Source of the DNA: Bacteroidota bacterium
GTDB taxonomy: Bacteria; Bacteroidota; Bacteroidia; Chitinophagales; Chitinophagaceae
Direction of reading: 5' to 3'
Length of the DNA: 30,802 nucleotides
Assembly: GCA_023436425.1 (NCBI GenBank)
Contig: JAEZJD010000101.1
Span: forward strand, 1 to 30,802
Part shown: in pieces, positions 23,690 through 30,802 of the stretch
Layout: every line of letters starts with the position of its first letter
Numbering within the stretch: position 1 is the first letter of the stretch
The notes under the pieces: generated by a model
What the model saw: the letters and a program-made list of their open reading frames with translations, nothing else
What the model was told of the DNA's origin: nothing
Database searches by the model: none
Translations under genes and position numbers: made by a program

Positions 23690-24633
23690 TACAAATCCGG
23701 TTTATTCAATATTAAATCCAACATTTCAGCTTCGCTTAGCTTTTCAGCATTTGCAGAAGACACTTCGTCCGGTAACTGATTGTCGTATTTTTTATAGAAA
23801 TTAATGTGGTAATATCCTTTTCCGTTAAGATTAACAGGCTGCACGTGTGGCAGTTCTATCGTTCCGATTAACACTTCATCCAGTTTGTCGCCGGGACGTT
23901 CGCCAATTTTTTGGTAAGGAACATTGTAGTGATGAGACCAAACCTTGAGGATGTCTTCAATCTGAGCAGCCTTCATTTTTAACGAGAGAATACCACCATG
24001 ATATTGATTGATATTATGCATAGCAGTGATCACCAAATCGGCAGCATCGTTTACCGTAAAAAAGAATCGACGCATGTGAGGGCCCGTGGTACCAATTTTT
24101 CGATCAGTGTTCATCATCCGCTCCCATATCGGGAAAACAGAACCCGTGGACCACGCGATATTTCCGAAACGAACGCAGATAAATTTCGTTTTGGTGCGAC
24201 CACTCAATGCGCTGTACAGGCGTTCCATAATGGCTTTTGAATGACCGTATATGTTGCCGACCGGTGGAGCAGCTTTGTCGGTGCTGATTGCTACAACATT
24301 TTCAATTCCACACTCGATCGCCTGCCTGGCAATATTTTCCGAGCCAATAACATTCACATCAATGCACTCAAATGGATTTTTTTCCGAAATATCCACGTAT
24401 TTGGTAGCAGCTGCGTGAATGATTGTGTCAGGTTTAAATTCGTTTAGAACGTCCCGAATGGACTTCTCATTTGTGACGTCTAATGGCACGACCGTACAGC
24501 CAGTCTTTACCTCCGCCATCATGTTATTGGCATTGTTTCTCGCCCCCAGCAACACCTTGTAATCGCTGGAGAGCTTTTTTGCAAGATGACGCCCCAGAAA
24601 GCCTGAACCTCCGGTGATCAGAATTTTTTTCAT
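23689..24633 (-). CDS. CapD/PseB-like nucleotide-sugar dehydratase/epimerase (extended SDR)
   Basis: A 314-residue NAD(P)-dependent enzyme of the polysaccharide-biosynthesis CapD/FlaA1 group. The Rossmann motif is GGSGFLG (8-14). HAAATKYVDISEKNP (73-87), STDKA (117-121), Tyr129/Lys133 in YGHSK and VRFGNIAWSTGSVFP (154-168) track the family closely. Most members have Met in place of this Tyr. Relatives catalyse 4,6-dehydration (with or without C5 inversion) or C4 epimerization of UDP-GlcNAc. The membrane-spanning N-terminal domain of long CapD forms is absent, so this is soluble. It is coupled to the nucleotidyltransferase gene and starts 7 bp after the GT2 gene stop. The exact reaction is unassigned. 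Confidence 0.87.
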   Translation of the reverse strand: MKKILITGGSGFLGRHLAKKLSSDYKVLLGARNNANNMMAEVKTGCTVVPLDVTNEKSIRDVLNEFKPDTIIHAAATKYVDISEKNPFECIDVNVIGSENIARQAIECGIENVVAISTDKAAPPVGNIYGHSKAIMERLYSALSGRTKTKFICVRFGNIAWSTGSVFPIWERMMNTDRKIGTTGPHMRRFFFTVNDAADLVITAMHNINQYHGGILSLKMKAAQIEDILKVWSHHYNVPYQKIGERPGDKLDEVLIGTIELPHVQPVNLNGKGYYHINFYKKYDNQLPDEVSSANAEKLSEAEMLDLILNKPDL

Positions 24634-24640
24634 TTAAAAG

Positions 24641-25546
24641 CTAATGAGATGGAGCAAAGATTATGTTTTTTATAAAAGCAGGAGTTCTGATCGAAAACAG
24701 GGTTCCTTTTCCTTTTAAGATCGCATCAGCAAACAGCTTTATCGCTTTTCTTTTCTGTTTTTTGTGCAGCGCATATATAGCTTGATGAAAGTAATAGTTA
24801 GCGTTTATGTACCGGAGGTATGGCAAATACTTTCCTCTTAGCTTTTCATTTCTCTCAATCATGTTGATGATGTACAATCTTTGATATTCTAGGTTTTCGT
24901 ACATAGCTCCGAACACGGAACGACCGTCATGCTGCCGAATGCCGCTATTCACTTTTTCAATTCTTCCAACGCGGTTTTCTGCTAAAATGCGAAACCAAAT
25001 TTCGTAATCTTCAGAGCCAATCATCTTCCAATCCTCCGTAAACATGTAGCGATTATATACCGCCTTGTGCAGGAATACACCGATACAAGAAAGAAAGTTT
25101 CTCTTGCAGATTTCCTTATACTGGTTCTTTATTTTAGAGAAATGAATTCGTTTAGATGGTCTTCCATTCTCGTCAATGAACTCATACAGGTTATGAAAAA
25201 CTTTCGCTGCTTTTTGTCGCTGCACATAATTGAACGCATCCTCCAAACATGTTTCGTACATGATGTCATCTGAATCGAGAAGCGTGAGATACTCGCCATT
25301 TGCGTTTCTAAAGCCAACGTTACGAGAGTAGGCCCGTTCCATGTTGGCTTCGTTTCTGAAATAGCGGATCCGCTGATCATCTTTGTACCGTTCCATCACT
25401 TCCCGTGTATTGTCGGATGAGAAATTATCAACGACAATTATCTCAAAATCCTGCAGCGATTGGTCCAAAACTGATTTGATCGAAAACGGCAATAGGTCTG
25501 CCCTGTTGTAGGTAGGAATAACTACTGAGAAAAAAGGTGAATTCAT
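24641..25546 (-). CDS. Glycosyltransferase family 2
   Basis: A 301-residue GT-A inverting glycosyltransferase. It opens with FSVVIPTYNRADLLP, followed by EIIVVDNFSSDNT (35-47, nucleotide-binding acidic residues). The metal-binding DSDD is at 91-94 after the typical NANGEYLTLL lead. The second half contains GSEDYEIWFRIL, with the ED general-base region. There is no transmembrane segment, so it is a peripheral enzyme. It overlaps the preceding GT4 gene by 4 bp (ATGA). It is the only GT2 enzyme in the locus; donor and linkage cannot be told from sequence. Confidence 0.92.
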   Translation of the reverse strand: MNSPFFSVVIPTYNRADLLPFSIKSVLDQSLQDFEIIVVDNFSSDNTREVMERYKDDQRIRYFRNEANMERAYSRNVGFRNANGEYLTLLDSDDIMYETCLEDAFNYVQRQKAAKVFHNLYEFIDENGRPSKRIHFSKIKNQYKEICKRNFLSCIGVFLHKAVYNRYMFTEDWKMIGSEDYEIWFRILAENRVGRIEKVNSGIRQHDGRSVFGAMYENLEYQRLYIINMIERNEKLRGKYLPYLRYINANYYFHQAIYALHKKQKRKAIKLFADAILKGKGTLFSIRTPAFIKNIIFAPSH

Positions 25547-26688
25547 TCGGTTGCTGATGCGAATACTTTTTGCAGAGATTTTTCAAGTTCGTCAGGCGAC
25601 CATAACTGCCACGCTAAAGTTTTTACATTCTCCGAAATTTGTCGCTTCAATTTGGGATCATCAGTTAACCGCTGCACCTGGGCTGCCAGATCGCGGTAAT
25701 CATGAGGAGCCACACCCAAATAATGCTTTTCGTGTTGCAGCACCGTCGTTAGCCAATCCATCTTGTAAGCTACGATCGGAACGCCGCATAAAGCTGCTTC
25801 CCTCAGCGAACTTCCCGTCAACGGTGATACGAAGACGTCTGCGTTTGTGTAATGATGCGGAAGTTGTCCATTTGACACGTAGCCCAGAAACTGCACATCA
25901 CCATCCACCTTCATTTTTTTTGATAGCTGTACCAAATGCTCTTTTTCATCGCCGTCCCCAATAAGTGTAAGAGTATATTTTTTCGTGTCGGCGTTCAATA
26001 TTGCCAACATTTTAATAAGATCATCTACCAATTTCTCTTTGTTCAACCTCCCGACGTATAACAATTTGATCTTATCATCAGCTGCGCTTTTTTTTATCGC
26101 CTTTATCTGATCAAAGAAATAAGGTGTTGGCAAAGCCTCGGGAAGCTTGTCGACAATAATTAATTTGTTTTCGAAGATTTTTTCGCGCTGTAGCCAATCG
26201 ATATAGTTTCCGTAGCCTTTACTGGTGACGGCATAATCGCATGAAACGTAGCTTCCATCAATCATTTTTTCCTCAATGCCGATCGGAATATTTCTTGATA
26301 GAGACTTTCCTGTTGCACTATAAATTGATTCCGGAATGGTGATAGGCATCAGGTAAATTTTTCTATTATAAAAAACCCTGATGAAGATTTTCAACCACCA
26401 CAACCAAACCTGTTCATACGTGAGCAACGCAGTAGCCGACACCTGTTTTGCGAACATGTAAAGCCGCCAAGGACTGAGAATTACATCAATCTTATTGCTG
26501 CCGGTACCAAGGCTCAGAAATGTGGTTTTACCCGCAGTACCTTCTAACTTTTTTTTCCCTATCAAACTAACCACATAAACCCGACCGAAATGAGCTTCAT
26601 AGTATTTGGCATACCAAACATTGCTTTCATCACTCATATCGAAATGCCCCGGGCCATGCCACAAGTGGAAAATGACTAAAGTTTTCAT
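25543..26688 (-). CDS. Glycosyltransferase family 4-like
   Basis: A 381-residue GT-B enzyme whose C-terminal half is clearly GT4: LLYVGRLNKEKLVDDLIKML, LIGDGDEKEHL, VQFLGYVSNGQLPHHY, ADVFVSPLTG and SSLREAALCGVPIVAY (donor-site Glu). The N-terminal half (residues 1-170) is divergent, opening with IFHLWHGPGHFDMSDES, and includes a Trp/aromatic-rich segment (VWLWWLKIFIRVFY) that may contact the membrane. The gene overlaps the flippase gene upstream and the GT2 gene downstream by 4 bp each (ATGA), so the three are co-translated. Specificity is unknown. Confidence 0.85.
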   Translation of the reverse strand: MKTLVIFHLWHGPGHFDMSDESNVWYAKYYEAHFGRVYVVSLIGKKKLEGTAGKTTFLSLGTGSNKIDVILSPWRLYMFAKQVSATALLTYEQVWLWWLKIFIRVFYNRKIYLMPITIPESIYSATGKSLSRNIPIGIEEKMIDGSYVSCDYAVTSKGYGNYIDWLQREKIFENKLIIVDKLPEALPTPYFFDQIKAIKKSAADDKIKLLYVGRLNKEKLVDDLIKMLAILNADTKKYTLTLIGDGDEKEHLVQLSKKMKVDGDVQFLGYVSNGQLPHHYTNADVFVSPLTGSSLREAALCGVPIVAYKMDWLTTVLQHEKHYLGVAPHDYRDLAAQVQRLTDDPKLKRQISENVKTLAWQLWSPDELEKSLQKVFASATE

Positions 26689-28115
26689 TGGGCTCTCAGC
26701 AACACCAGCTTATGTAGAGTAGAGATTGCAGCTTTGATTTTTCCAAAATTCATCAATGCAAATACAGAGGCTAGTAACAATGATGCCGTAGAAGCAATCC
26801 ATTGGTTACCGGATACAAGATAAATCAGCAGGCAAAAAATTGTCGGAATGAGACATTGAAATAATAGAGAAGTTTTAAACCGAAACTTTAATCGAATCAG
26901 TAGTACGATTGAGATAAGCGCAACTATGGAAGATAAGGAGGTGGACCACGCAGAACCTAAAAGTCCCCATTTAGGTATTAAGGCAAAGTTTCCAAGAACA
27001 TTGGTGGCGGCAGATGTCAAGGCAAGAGGGAAACTAATATAAACTGCGGAGGCAGCCGTCGCAAACGGCGAGTAGCCGATGAGTGAAGGCAAGATGAAAC
27101 TCGTTCCACTCATAAATACCCATAACACCGCATCGAGATGCACAAACTCTTGCCCAAAAATGAGAGGAACAATGTGGCCAACAGCGATAGCTGCAAAAGG
27201 CATTACAGCTCCCCAACATAATGTGACCACCGGCAGGATGTTTTCAACATATTGATGAATGTAACCATGCTGTTCCTTCGTTCTCAACGTTACGAACATA
27301 GGCATCAATAACGTACCCACAAGAATTAAAAACTGCAGCAGTAAACTGTTTATCTGATAGGCAACGGAATACAACCCGAGGTCAGATTTAGATAAATATC
27401 TCGTGATAAAAAACGCATCCAAATAATTGGTACAGAAAAACCCTGCAACGGAATAAGGTATTAGTGGAATCGAAAAACTTAGAATCCTCTTTACGGATTT
27501 TTTTTCAATAGCAACTTTATAGTTGATAAAAGGACGAAGCTTTACAATAGCCACGACGCACATAGCCAGAGGTGCAGCAATGAACGCCACAAACGCAAAA
27601 AGCCATGAGAGTTTCAAAAAATACCCAAACAGCACCACTAATAAAAACACAGCTGCTCTTTCGATGAACAACAATGCGCCCTGCATACGCGGCAGCTTAG
27701 CCGCTTGCAGCGCATGCTGAAAGTGAAGCCACGCCACTGATGCACAAACATGAAGTACCACGTACCACAGCACGGAAGATGGCAAATGCAGCATTGCAAA
27801 AATCCAATAGATCCACAATGGTGCTGTGGACGCCACAACACCTAAGTTGGGAATTGCAACAGCTGATCTTGCCCAAAATGACTTTGAAATTTTACCCGTT
27901 TCCACAAACTCCTGCACACCATATCTCGCTAAAGCTACGTTTGTCCAATTTGTAAATAATTGAACAGCCTGCGAACCGGCGACAATGGCGACTATGTTGC
28001 CGTAGCCCTCAGTCCCGTACAGTTTTGTTGCCAGCCAAACAGTTGCAAACGAGAATAATGCTCCGCCGATCTGCGTGCCTACCAGCACGAAATAATTCTT
28101 GAACACATTTTCCAT
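26685..28115 (-). CDS. wzx: Wzx-type oligosaccharide flippase (MOP superfamily)
   Basis: A 476-residue membrane protein with roughly twelve to fourteen hydrophobic segments. The N-terminal helix and loop (NYFVLVGTQIGGALFSF, then LATKLYGTEGYGNIVAI) match the opening of polysaccharide flippases. It would translocate the lipid-linked repeat unit from the cytoplasmic to the periplasmic face. The frame is open to a TTG at 28250, which would add 45 polar residues and overlap the formyltransferase by 43 bp. The ATG at 28115 places the first helix at the N-terminus as in the family and is preferred. A TTG at 28199 is another possibility; none has a Shine-Dalgarno. Cargo is unknown. Confidence 0.88.
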   Translation of the reverse strand: MENVFKNYFVLVGTQIGGALFSFATVWLATKLYGTEGYGNIVAIVAGSQAVQLFTNWTNVALARYGVQEFVETGKISKSFWARSAVAIPNLGVVASTAPLWIYWIFAMLHLPSSVLWYVVLHVCASVAWLHFQHALQAAKLPRMQGALLFIERAAVFLLVVLFGYFLKLSWLFAFVAFIAAPLAMCVVAIVKLRPFINYKVAIEKKSVKRILSFSIPLIPYSVAGFFCTNYLDAFFITRYLSKSDLGLYSVAYQINSLLLQFLILVGTLLMPMFVTLRTKEQHGYIHQYVENILPVVTLCWGAVMPFAAIAVGHIVPLIFGQEFVHLDAVLWVFMSGTSFILPSLIGYSPFATAASAVYISFPLALTSAATNVLGNFALIPKWGLLGSAWSTSLSSIVALISIVLLIRLKFRFKTSLLFQCLIPTIFCLLIYLVSGNQWIASTASLLLASVFALMNFGKIKAAISTLHKLVLLRAQ

Positions 28116-28207
28116 GTCCCATTTGGCAGTGCGGCGGTGAGCATGATTTAGCTCCGGCTGCTCAACCGTAAGGCTTTCTGTTGTTTCAATTGTCTGCAAG
28201 GAGGTAT

Positions 28208-29005
28208 TTAGTTTTCGGCGTCTTGTAACGGAAGAATGTCCGCATCCCAAAGAATGACTTTTTTTCCGTCAATTACAGTAAAAGCTCCAGGATAAGGTTT
28301 CGTTTGAGCCCGAATAAAATTTTTAATTCGTTGAATATCCCACGACCAATCCACCTGGCCGTCTTCCGGAACTCTTTTCGGGAAATAAGTTGCTTCTGCT
28401 TCATTTTGCTTAACCCTTGCAGCTTTCCCTTCAGCAATTAGCGGCAGGTTGTTTTGTAACAGTTCAATGGACTTTTCTTCAGCTTTCGCAAGCACATTTG
28501 AGATGGTATCGCTCTCATCTATTGGAAACGATTTCTGATCAATTATATCGCCGTTGTCAGTTCCCTCTCCAATATAAAATAAAGAAACGCCGGAATGTTT
28601 TTCACCGTTTATCATTGCCCAAACTAATGGCGCATTGCCACGGTATTTTGGAAGCAGAGAAGCATGGATGCCAACAACACCTTTCGAAGGCAGATGCATT
28701 ATGTGGTCAGGAATCATGTAGTACCAACCAACTACTATGATAAGATCAGGCATCCATTGTTCAATGGTTTTATAGTAATCGACCACCGGATGACGTGCAA
28801 CTGAAACAGGAATTCCAAACTCCTCAAAGCTTTTAAAATCTTTGAACAGATAATTTTTTACAGTCGTCCGTTCCGGATTGGATTTGTATTTGATGGAGAA
28901 ATCTGTGCCTAGTGTTAGAATTCCAACAACAGAATGACCTGCCTTGATAATTGCTTCACAGCAGTTGAAACCCAATTCTGTCGCACCTAGAAAGACAATT
29001 CTCAT
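28208..29005 (-). CDS. Sugar N-formyltransferase (ArnA N-terminal/Fmt fold)
   Basis: A 265-residue formyltransferase using N10-formyl-tetrahydrofolate. It has the family core HASLLPKYRGNAPLVW (114-129) and TDNGDIIDQ (149-157), then EDGQVDWSW and a short C-terminal region containing PYPGAFTVIDGKK. It is shorter than methionyl-tRNA formyltransferase and lies in a sugar cluster beside an SDR and an aminotransferase, so an amino-sugar substrate is likely. Of the catalytic Asn-His-Asp triad, His114 and Asp150 are present with the usual 36-residue spacing, but the Asn two residues before the His is Gly112 (GVVGIH). The ATG at 29005 overlaps the SDR stop (ATGA); the longer frame from a TTG at 29029 is unlikely. 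Confidence 0.88.
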   Translation of the reverse strand: MRIVFLGATELGFNCCEAIIKAGHSVVGILTLGTDFSIKYKSNPERTTVKNYLFKDFKSFEEFGIPVSVARHPVVDYYKTIEQWMPDLIIVVGWYYMIPDHIMHLPSKGVVGIHASLLPKYRGNAPLVWAMINGEKHSGVSLFYIGEGTDNGDIIDQKSFPIDESDTISNVLAKAEEKSIELLQNNLPLIAEGKAARVKQNEAEATYFPKRVPEDGQVDWSWDIQRIKNFIRAQTKPYPGAFTVIDGKKVILWDADILPLQDAEN

Positions 29006-29961
29006 TGGATGTTTGCTTGCTTGAACCAAGCTGCCGTGTGGCTGATTCCTTCATCCAGGTCCACCTTTGCCTTGAAGCCTAAAATTTTTTCTGCTTTTTC
29101 TACGCTTGGTATTCTAAGTTCAATGTCAGCACGCAATGGCGTCCGGTGTGAAATTTTTGAGGACGATCCTAAGACTCGACAAACCGTTTGCGCCAGCCCT
29201 AAAGTTGTAATTACAGCTCTTGCATTGCCAAGATTGAAACTTTGTCCAATAGCCTCGGGCCTTTCGAGGCATAGCATCAGGCACTCAACAAAATCAGTTA
29301 CATAACACCATGCACGAATTTGAGTTCCATCTCCGTTGATAAAAATTTCTTCGTTCTTTAATGCCTTTTTTATGAACACCTGTAAAGCGCCTTCGCCGGT
29401 TTGTCCCGGGCCATACACGTTGAATGGACGAACTGTAACTGCCGGTAAGGAATACTGTTTGTAGTAGGCGTGCGCCAGATGTTCGCCTGCGAGTTTGCTC
29501 ACCGCATACACCCACCTTGCTTCCCCTGCCGAGCCGGCCACTGTATTATCTTCTTCGGTTGATTTGTAAGCCATGGAACCGAAAATCTCGGAAGTCGAAA
29601 AATCTATAAAACGATCTTTCACGTTATTAATTCGGGCCGCTTCCAGCGCATTAGCAGTGCCAATCATATTCACTCTCATCGTTCGCACGGGATCTTTGAT
29701 CACTGTGTCTATTCCGGCAATACCTGCTGCGTGTACAACAACATTGCAACCCCGCATGGCAGTGCACATCGTATCAAAATCCAACACATCACCTTTAACC
29801 ACTTCTATGTTAGAATGATTGGCATACTGCGAGTTGCTCAGTGTGTCACGATGAAAATTGTCGTAAACAACAATATTGTTTTGCTCGACTAAACGGCTGA
29901 TCAAAGTGTTTGCAATAAATCCTGCCCCGCCGGTGATAAATATTTTTTTCCCTTCAATCAT
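29002..29961 (-). CDS. NAD-dependent epimerase/dehydratase (extended SDR)
   Basis: A 319-residue nucleotide-sugar SDR. The NAD-binding motif is GGAGFIA (11-17), with Ala where the third Gly usually stands. HAAGIAGIDT is at 77-86; the active-site segment is STSEIFG (122-128), with Tyr152 and Lys156 in YAVSK. RPFNVYGPGQ and the GDGTQIRAWCYV segment follow. A T-S-E segment in place of T-D-E points away from a classical 4,6-dehydratase and toward epimerase or UXS/ArnA-type decarboxylase relatives, but the reaction cannot be fixed. It is coupled by ATGA overlaps to the aminotransferase before it and the formyltransferase after it. The ATG at 29961 is chosen over an upstream GTG at 30039. Confidence 0.87.
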   Translation of the reverse strand: MIEGKKIFITGGAGFIANTLISRLVEQNNIVVYDNFHRDTLSNSQYANHSNIEVVKGDVLDFDTMCTAMRGCNVVVHAAGIAGIDTVIKDPVRTMRVNMIGTANALEAARINNVKDRFIDFSTSEIFGSMAYKSTEEDNTVAGSAGEARWVYAVSKLAGEHLAHAYYKQYSLPAVTVRPFNVYGPGQTGEGALQVFIKKALKNEEIFINGDGTQIRAWCYVTDFVECLMLCLERPEAIGQSFNLGNARAVITTLGLAQTVCRVLGSSSKISHRTPLRADIELRIPSVEKAEKILGFKAKVDLDEGISHTAAWFKQANIQ

Positions 29962-30802
29962 AATTTGTTCAATGTTTCGGCTATAAAGTACGCATCGTCT
30001 TTGGTCAATCGCTCGTAAACAGGTATTGCTAAGCCGCACGTGAAAGCGCGATAAGCATTTGGAAAAAGAGCTTTTGCATCCAGCCTATATTTTTGTTGAT
30101 AATACGGTTGTGCAGGAATGCACTGAGCGCCGTAGTTAGTTCCTATTTGTTGTGTTTTCAATTGCTGAATGGCGTCGGCTTGCGATAAGCCATCTACAAG
30201 CACATGAAATGTTTGCCAGGTGTGATTACGATCTTTCGGTACTACAGGCAATTGTATTTTTTTATTCGATATTTCTGATAAATAAATAGACGCTATTTCG
30301 TCTTTATAAAGAAGAATATTGTCGAGCCGCTTAAATTGATTCCATGCCAAAGCCGCCTGAAATTCGGTCATTCGATAGTTGAAACCCGCTTCCACAAATT
30401 TCATTTGTCCATCAATAATTTCAATGCCGTGGTTTCTTAACTGCCGCAACTTTGTTGCAATTTGATCATCGTCGGTCACCAACACGCCGCCTTCGCCGGA
30501 TGTAATTGACTTTCGAGGATGTAAAGAAAACGACGCGATCGTGCCAAAAGTGCCGGCCTTTTTACTATGCTGCTCTGCGCCAAGTGCACACGCCGCATCT
30601 TCAATTACGTATAATCGGTGTTTGTCCGCAATTGAGCGAACGGTTTCTATATCGCAGCAAAGTCCGAACTCGTGAACCGGGATAATGGCTTTTGTTTTAT
30701 CCGTAATCGCCTGTTCAATTTTTGAAACATCAATGTTGAAAGTCCGCTCGTCCACATCTACAAAAACGCATGCGGCGCCGACAAGTTCAACAACGTTAGC
30801 TG
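29958..30802 (-). CDS. DegT/DnrJ/EryC1/StrS sugar aminotransferase (N-terminus cut by window edge)
   Basis: The visible 280 residues are the C-terminal three quarters of a PLP-dependent nucleotide-sugar aminotransferase; about 95-110 N-terminal residues lie beyond the right edge. The frame runs to the edge without a stop (ANVVELVGAACVFVDVDE), so any internal start such as the GTG at 30755 is not real. PVHEFGLCCD holds the cofactor-ring region, VIEDAACALGA the PLP-binding Asp, and SFHPRKSITSGEGG the Schiff-base Lys. It should transfer an amino group from glutamate to a keto-sugar nucleotide, probably made by the adjacent SDR. The product may then be N-formylated by the next enzyme. Confidence 0.92.
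   Translation of the reverse strand, partial: ANVVELVGAACVFVDVDERTFNIDVSKIEQAITDKTKAIIPVHEFGLCCDIETVRSIADKHRLYVIEDAACALGAEQHSKKAGTFGTIASFSLHPRKSITSGEGGVLVTDDDQIATKLRQLRNHGIEIIDGQMKFVEAGFNYRMTEFQAALAWNQFKRLDNILLYKDEIASIYLSEISNKKIQLPVVPKDRNHTWQTFHVLVDGLSQADAIQQLKTQQIGTNYGAQCIPAQPYYQQKYRLDAKALFPNAYRAFTCGLAIPVYERLTKDDAYFIAETLNKL

Noticed and set aside
28116..28250. 45-residue polar extension of the flippase from a TTG overlapping the formyltransferase gene.
   Set aside because: TTG without a ribosome site, and the family starts near the first helix; kept only as an alternative.
30003..30755. Internal GTG at 30755 as the start of the aminotransferase.
   Set aside because: The frame continues upstream with a typical DegT-family sequence to the window edge, so the gene is simply truncated by the window.
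1..30802. CRISPR arrays, insertion sequences, prophage genes, tRNA or rRNA genes and defence systems.
   Set aside because: No direct-repeat arrays, transposase or integrase motifs, terminal repeats or tRNA-like folds were recognised anywhere in the window.

Overview
The window looks like chromosomal DNA of a Bacteroidota bacterium, most likely a soil or sediment member of the Chitinophagaceae or a close relative. This is inferred from protein style: two soluble-type desaturases, a Bacteroidota-style cold-shock protein with a Lys/Glu-rich N-terminus, a very large PAS/GAF histidine kinase, and a PHP-type phosphatase in the polysaccharide locus. A promoter candidate of the TTG-N19-TAnnTTYG type and AT-rich leaders mostly lacking Shine-Dalgarno sites also fit. 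No rRNA, tRNA, CRISPR array, transposase, phage gene or replication origin was seen.

Left part (about 1-4.25 kb), all on the minus strand: a front-end-type fatty acid desaturase, an RhlE-like DEAD-box RNA helicase, a delta-9-type acyl-CoA/acyl-lipid desaturase and a cold-shock-domain protein. Membrane fluidity and RNA unfolding functions together suggest a cold-adaptation block.

Next (4.4-10.85 kb) is one minus-strand gene for a 2141-residue soluble histidine kinase with about twelve PAS and two GAF domains before the kinase core. It contains an internal duplication of a 285-residue PAS-GAF unit and starts at a TTG with a good Shine-Dalgarno. Two small unknown minus-strand genes follow (10.97-11.64 kb), then a gene-free divergent stretch of 396 bp.

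Middle (12.0-15.5 kb): a KGG-motif stress protein (+) and a secreted glucosaminidase (-) share a bidirectional terminator. Then come an unusual DNA ligase D with ligase and polymerase domains but no phosphoesterase domain (+), and a thioredoxin (+).

Right part (15.46 kb to the end): a tightly packed minus-strand exopolysaccharide/O-antigen locus, read from the right edge leftwards. The order is DegT-family sugar aminotransferase (cut by the window edge), extended SDR, sugar formyltransferase, Wzx flippase, GT4, GT2, CapD/PseB-like SDR, small nucleotidyltransferase, AsnB-type amidotransferase, GT4, GT4, GT4 and a CpsB/YwqE-like PHP phosphatase. Several junctions are ATGA or TAATG overlaps. A polytopic membrane protein that may be the Wzy-type polymerase lies on the opposite strand inside this locus. 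The genes imply a Wzx/Wzy-type polymer carrying an N-formylated amino sugar and possibly an amidated sugar. The initiating transferase, the Wzc-like kinase and the export porin are not in the window.
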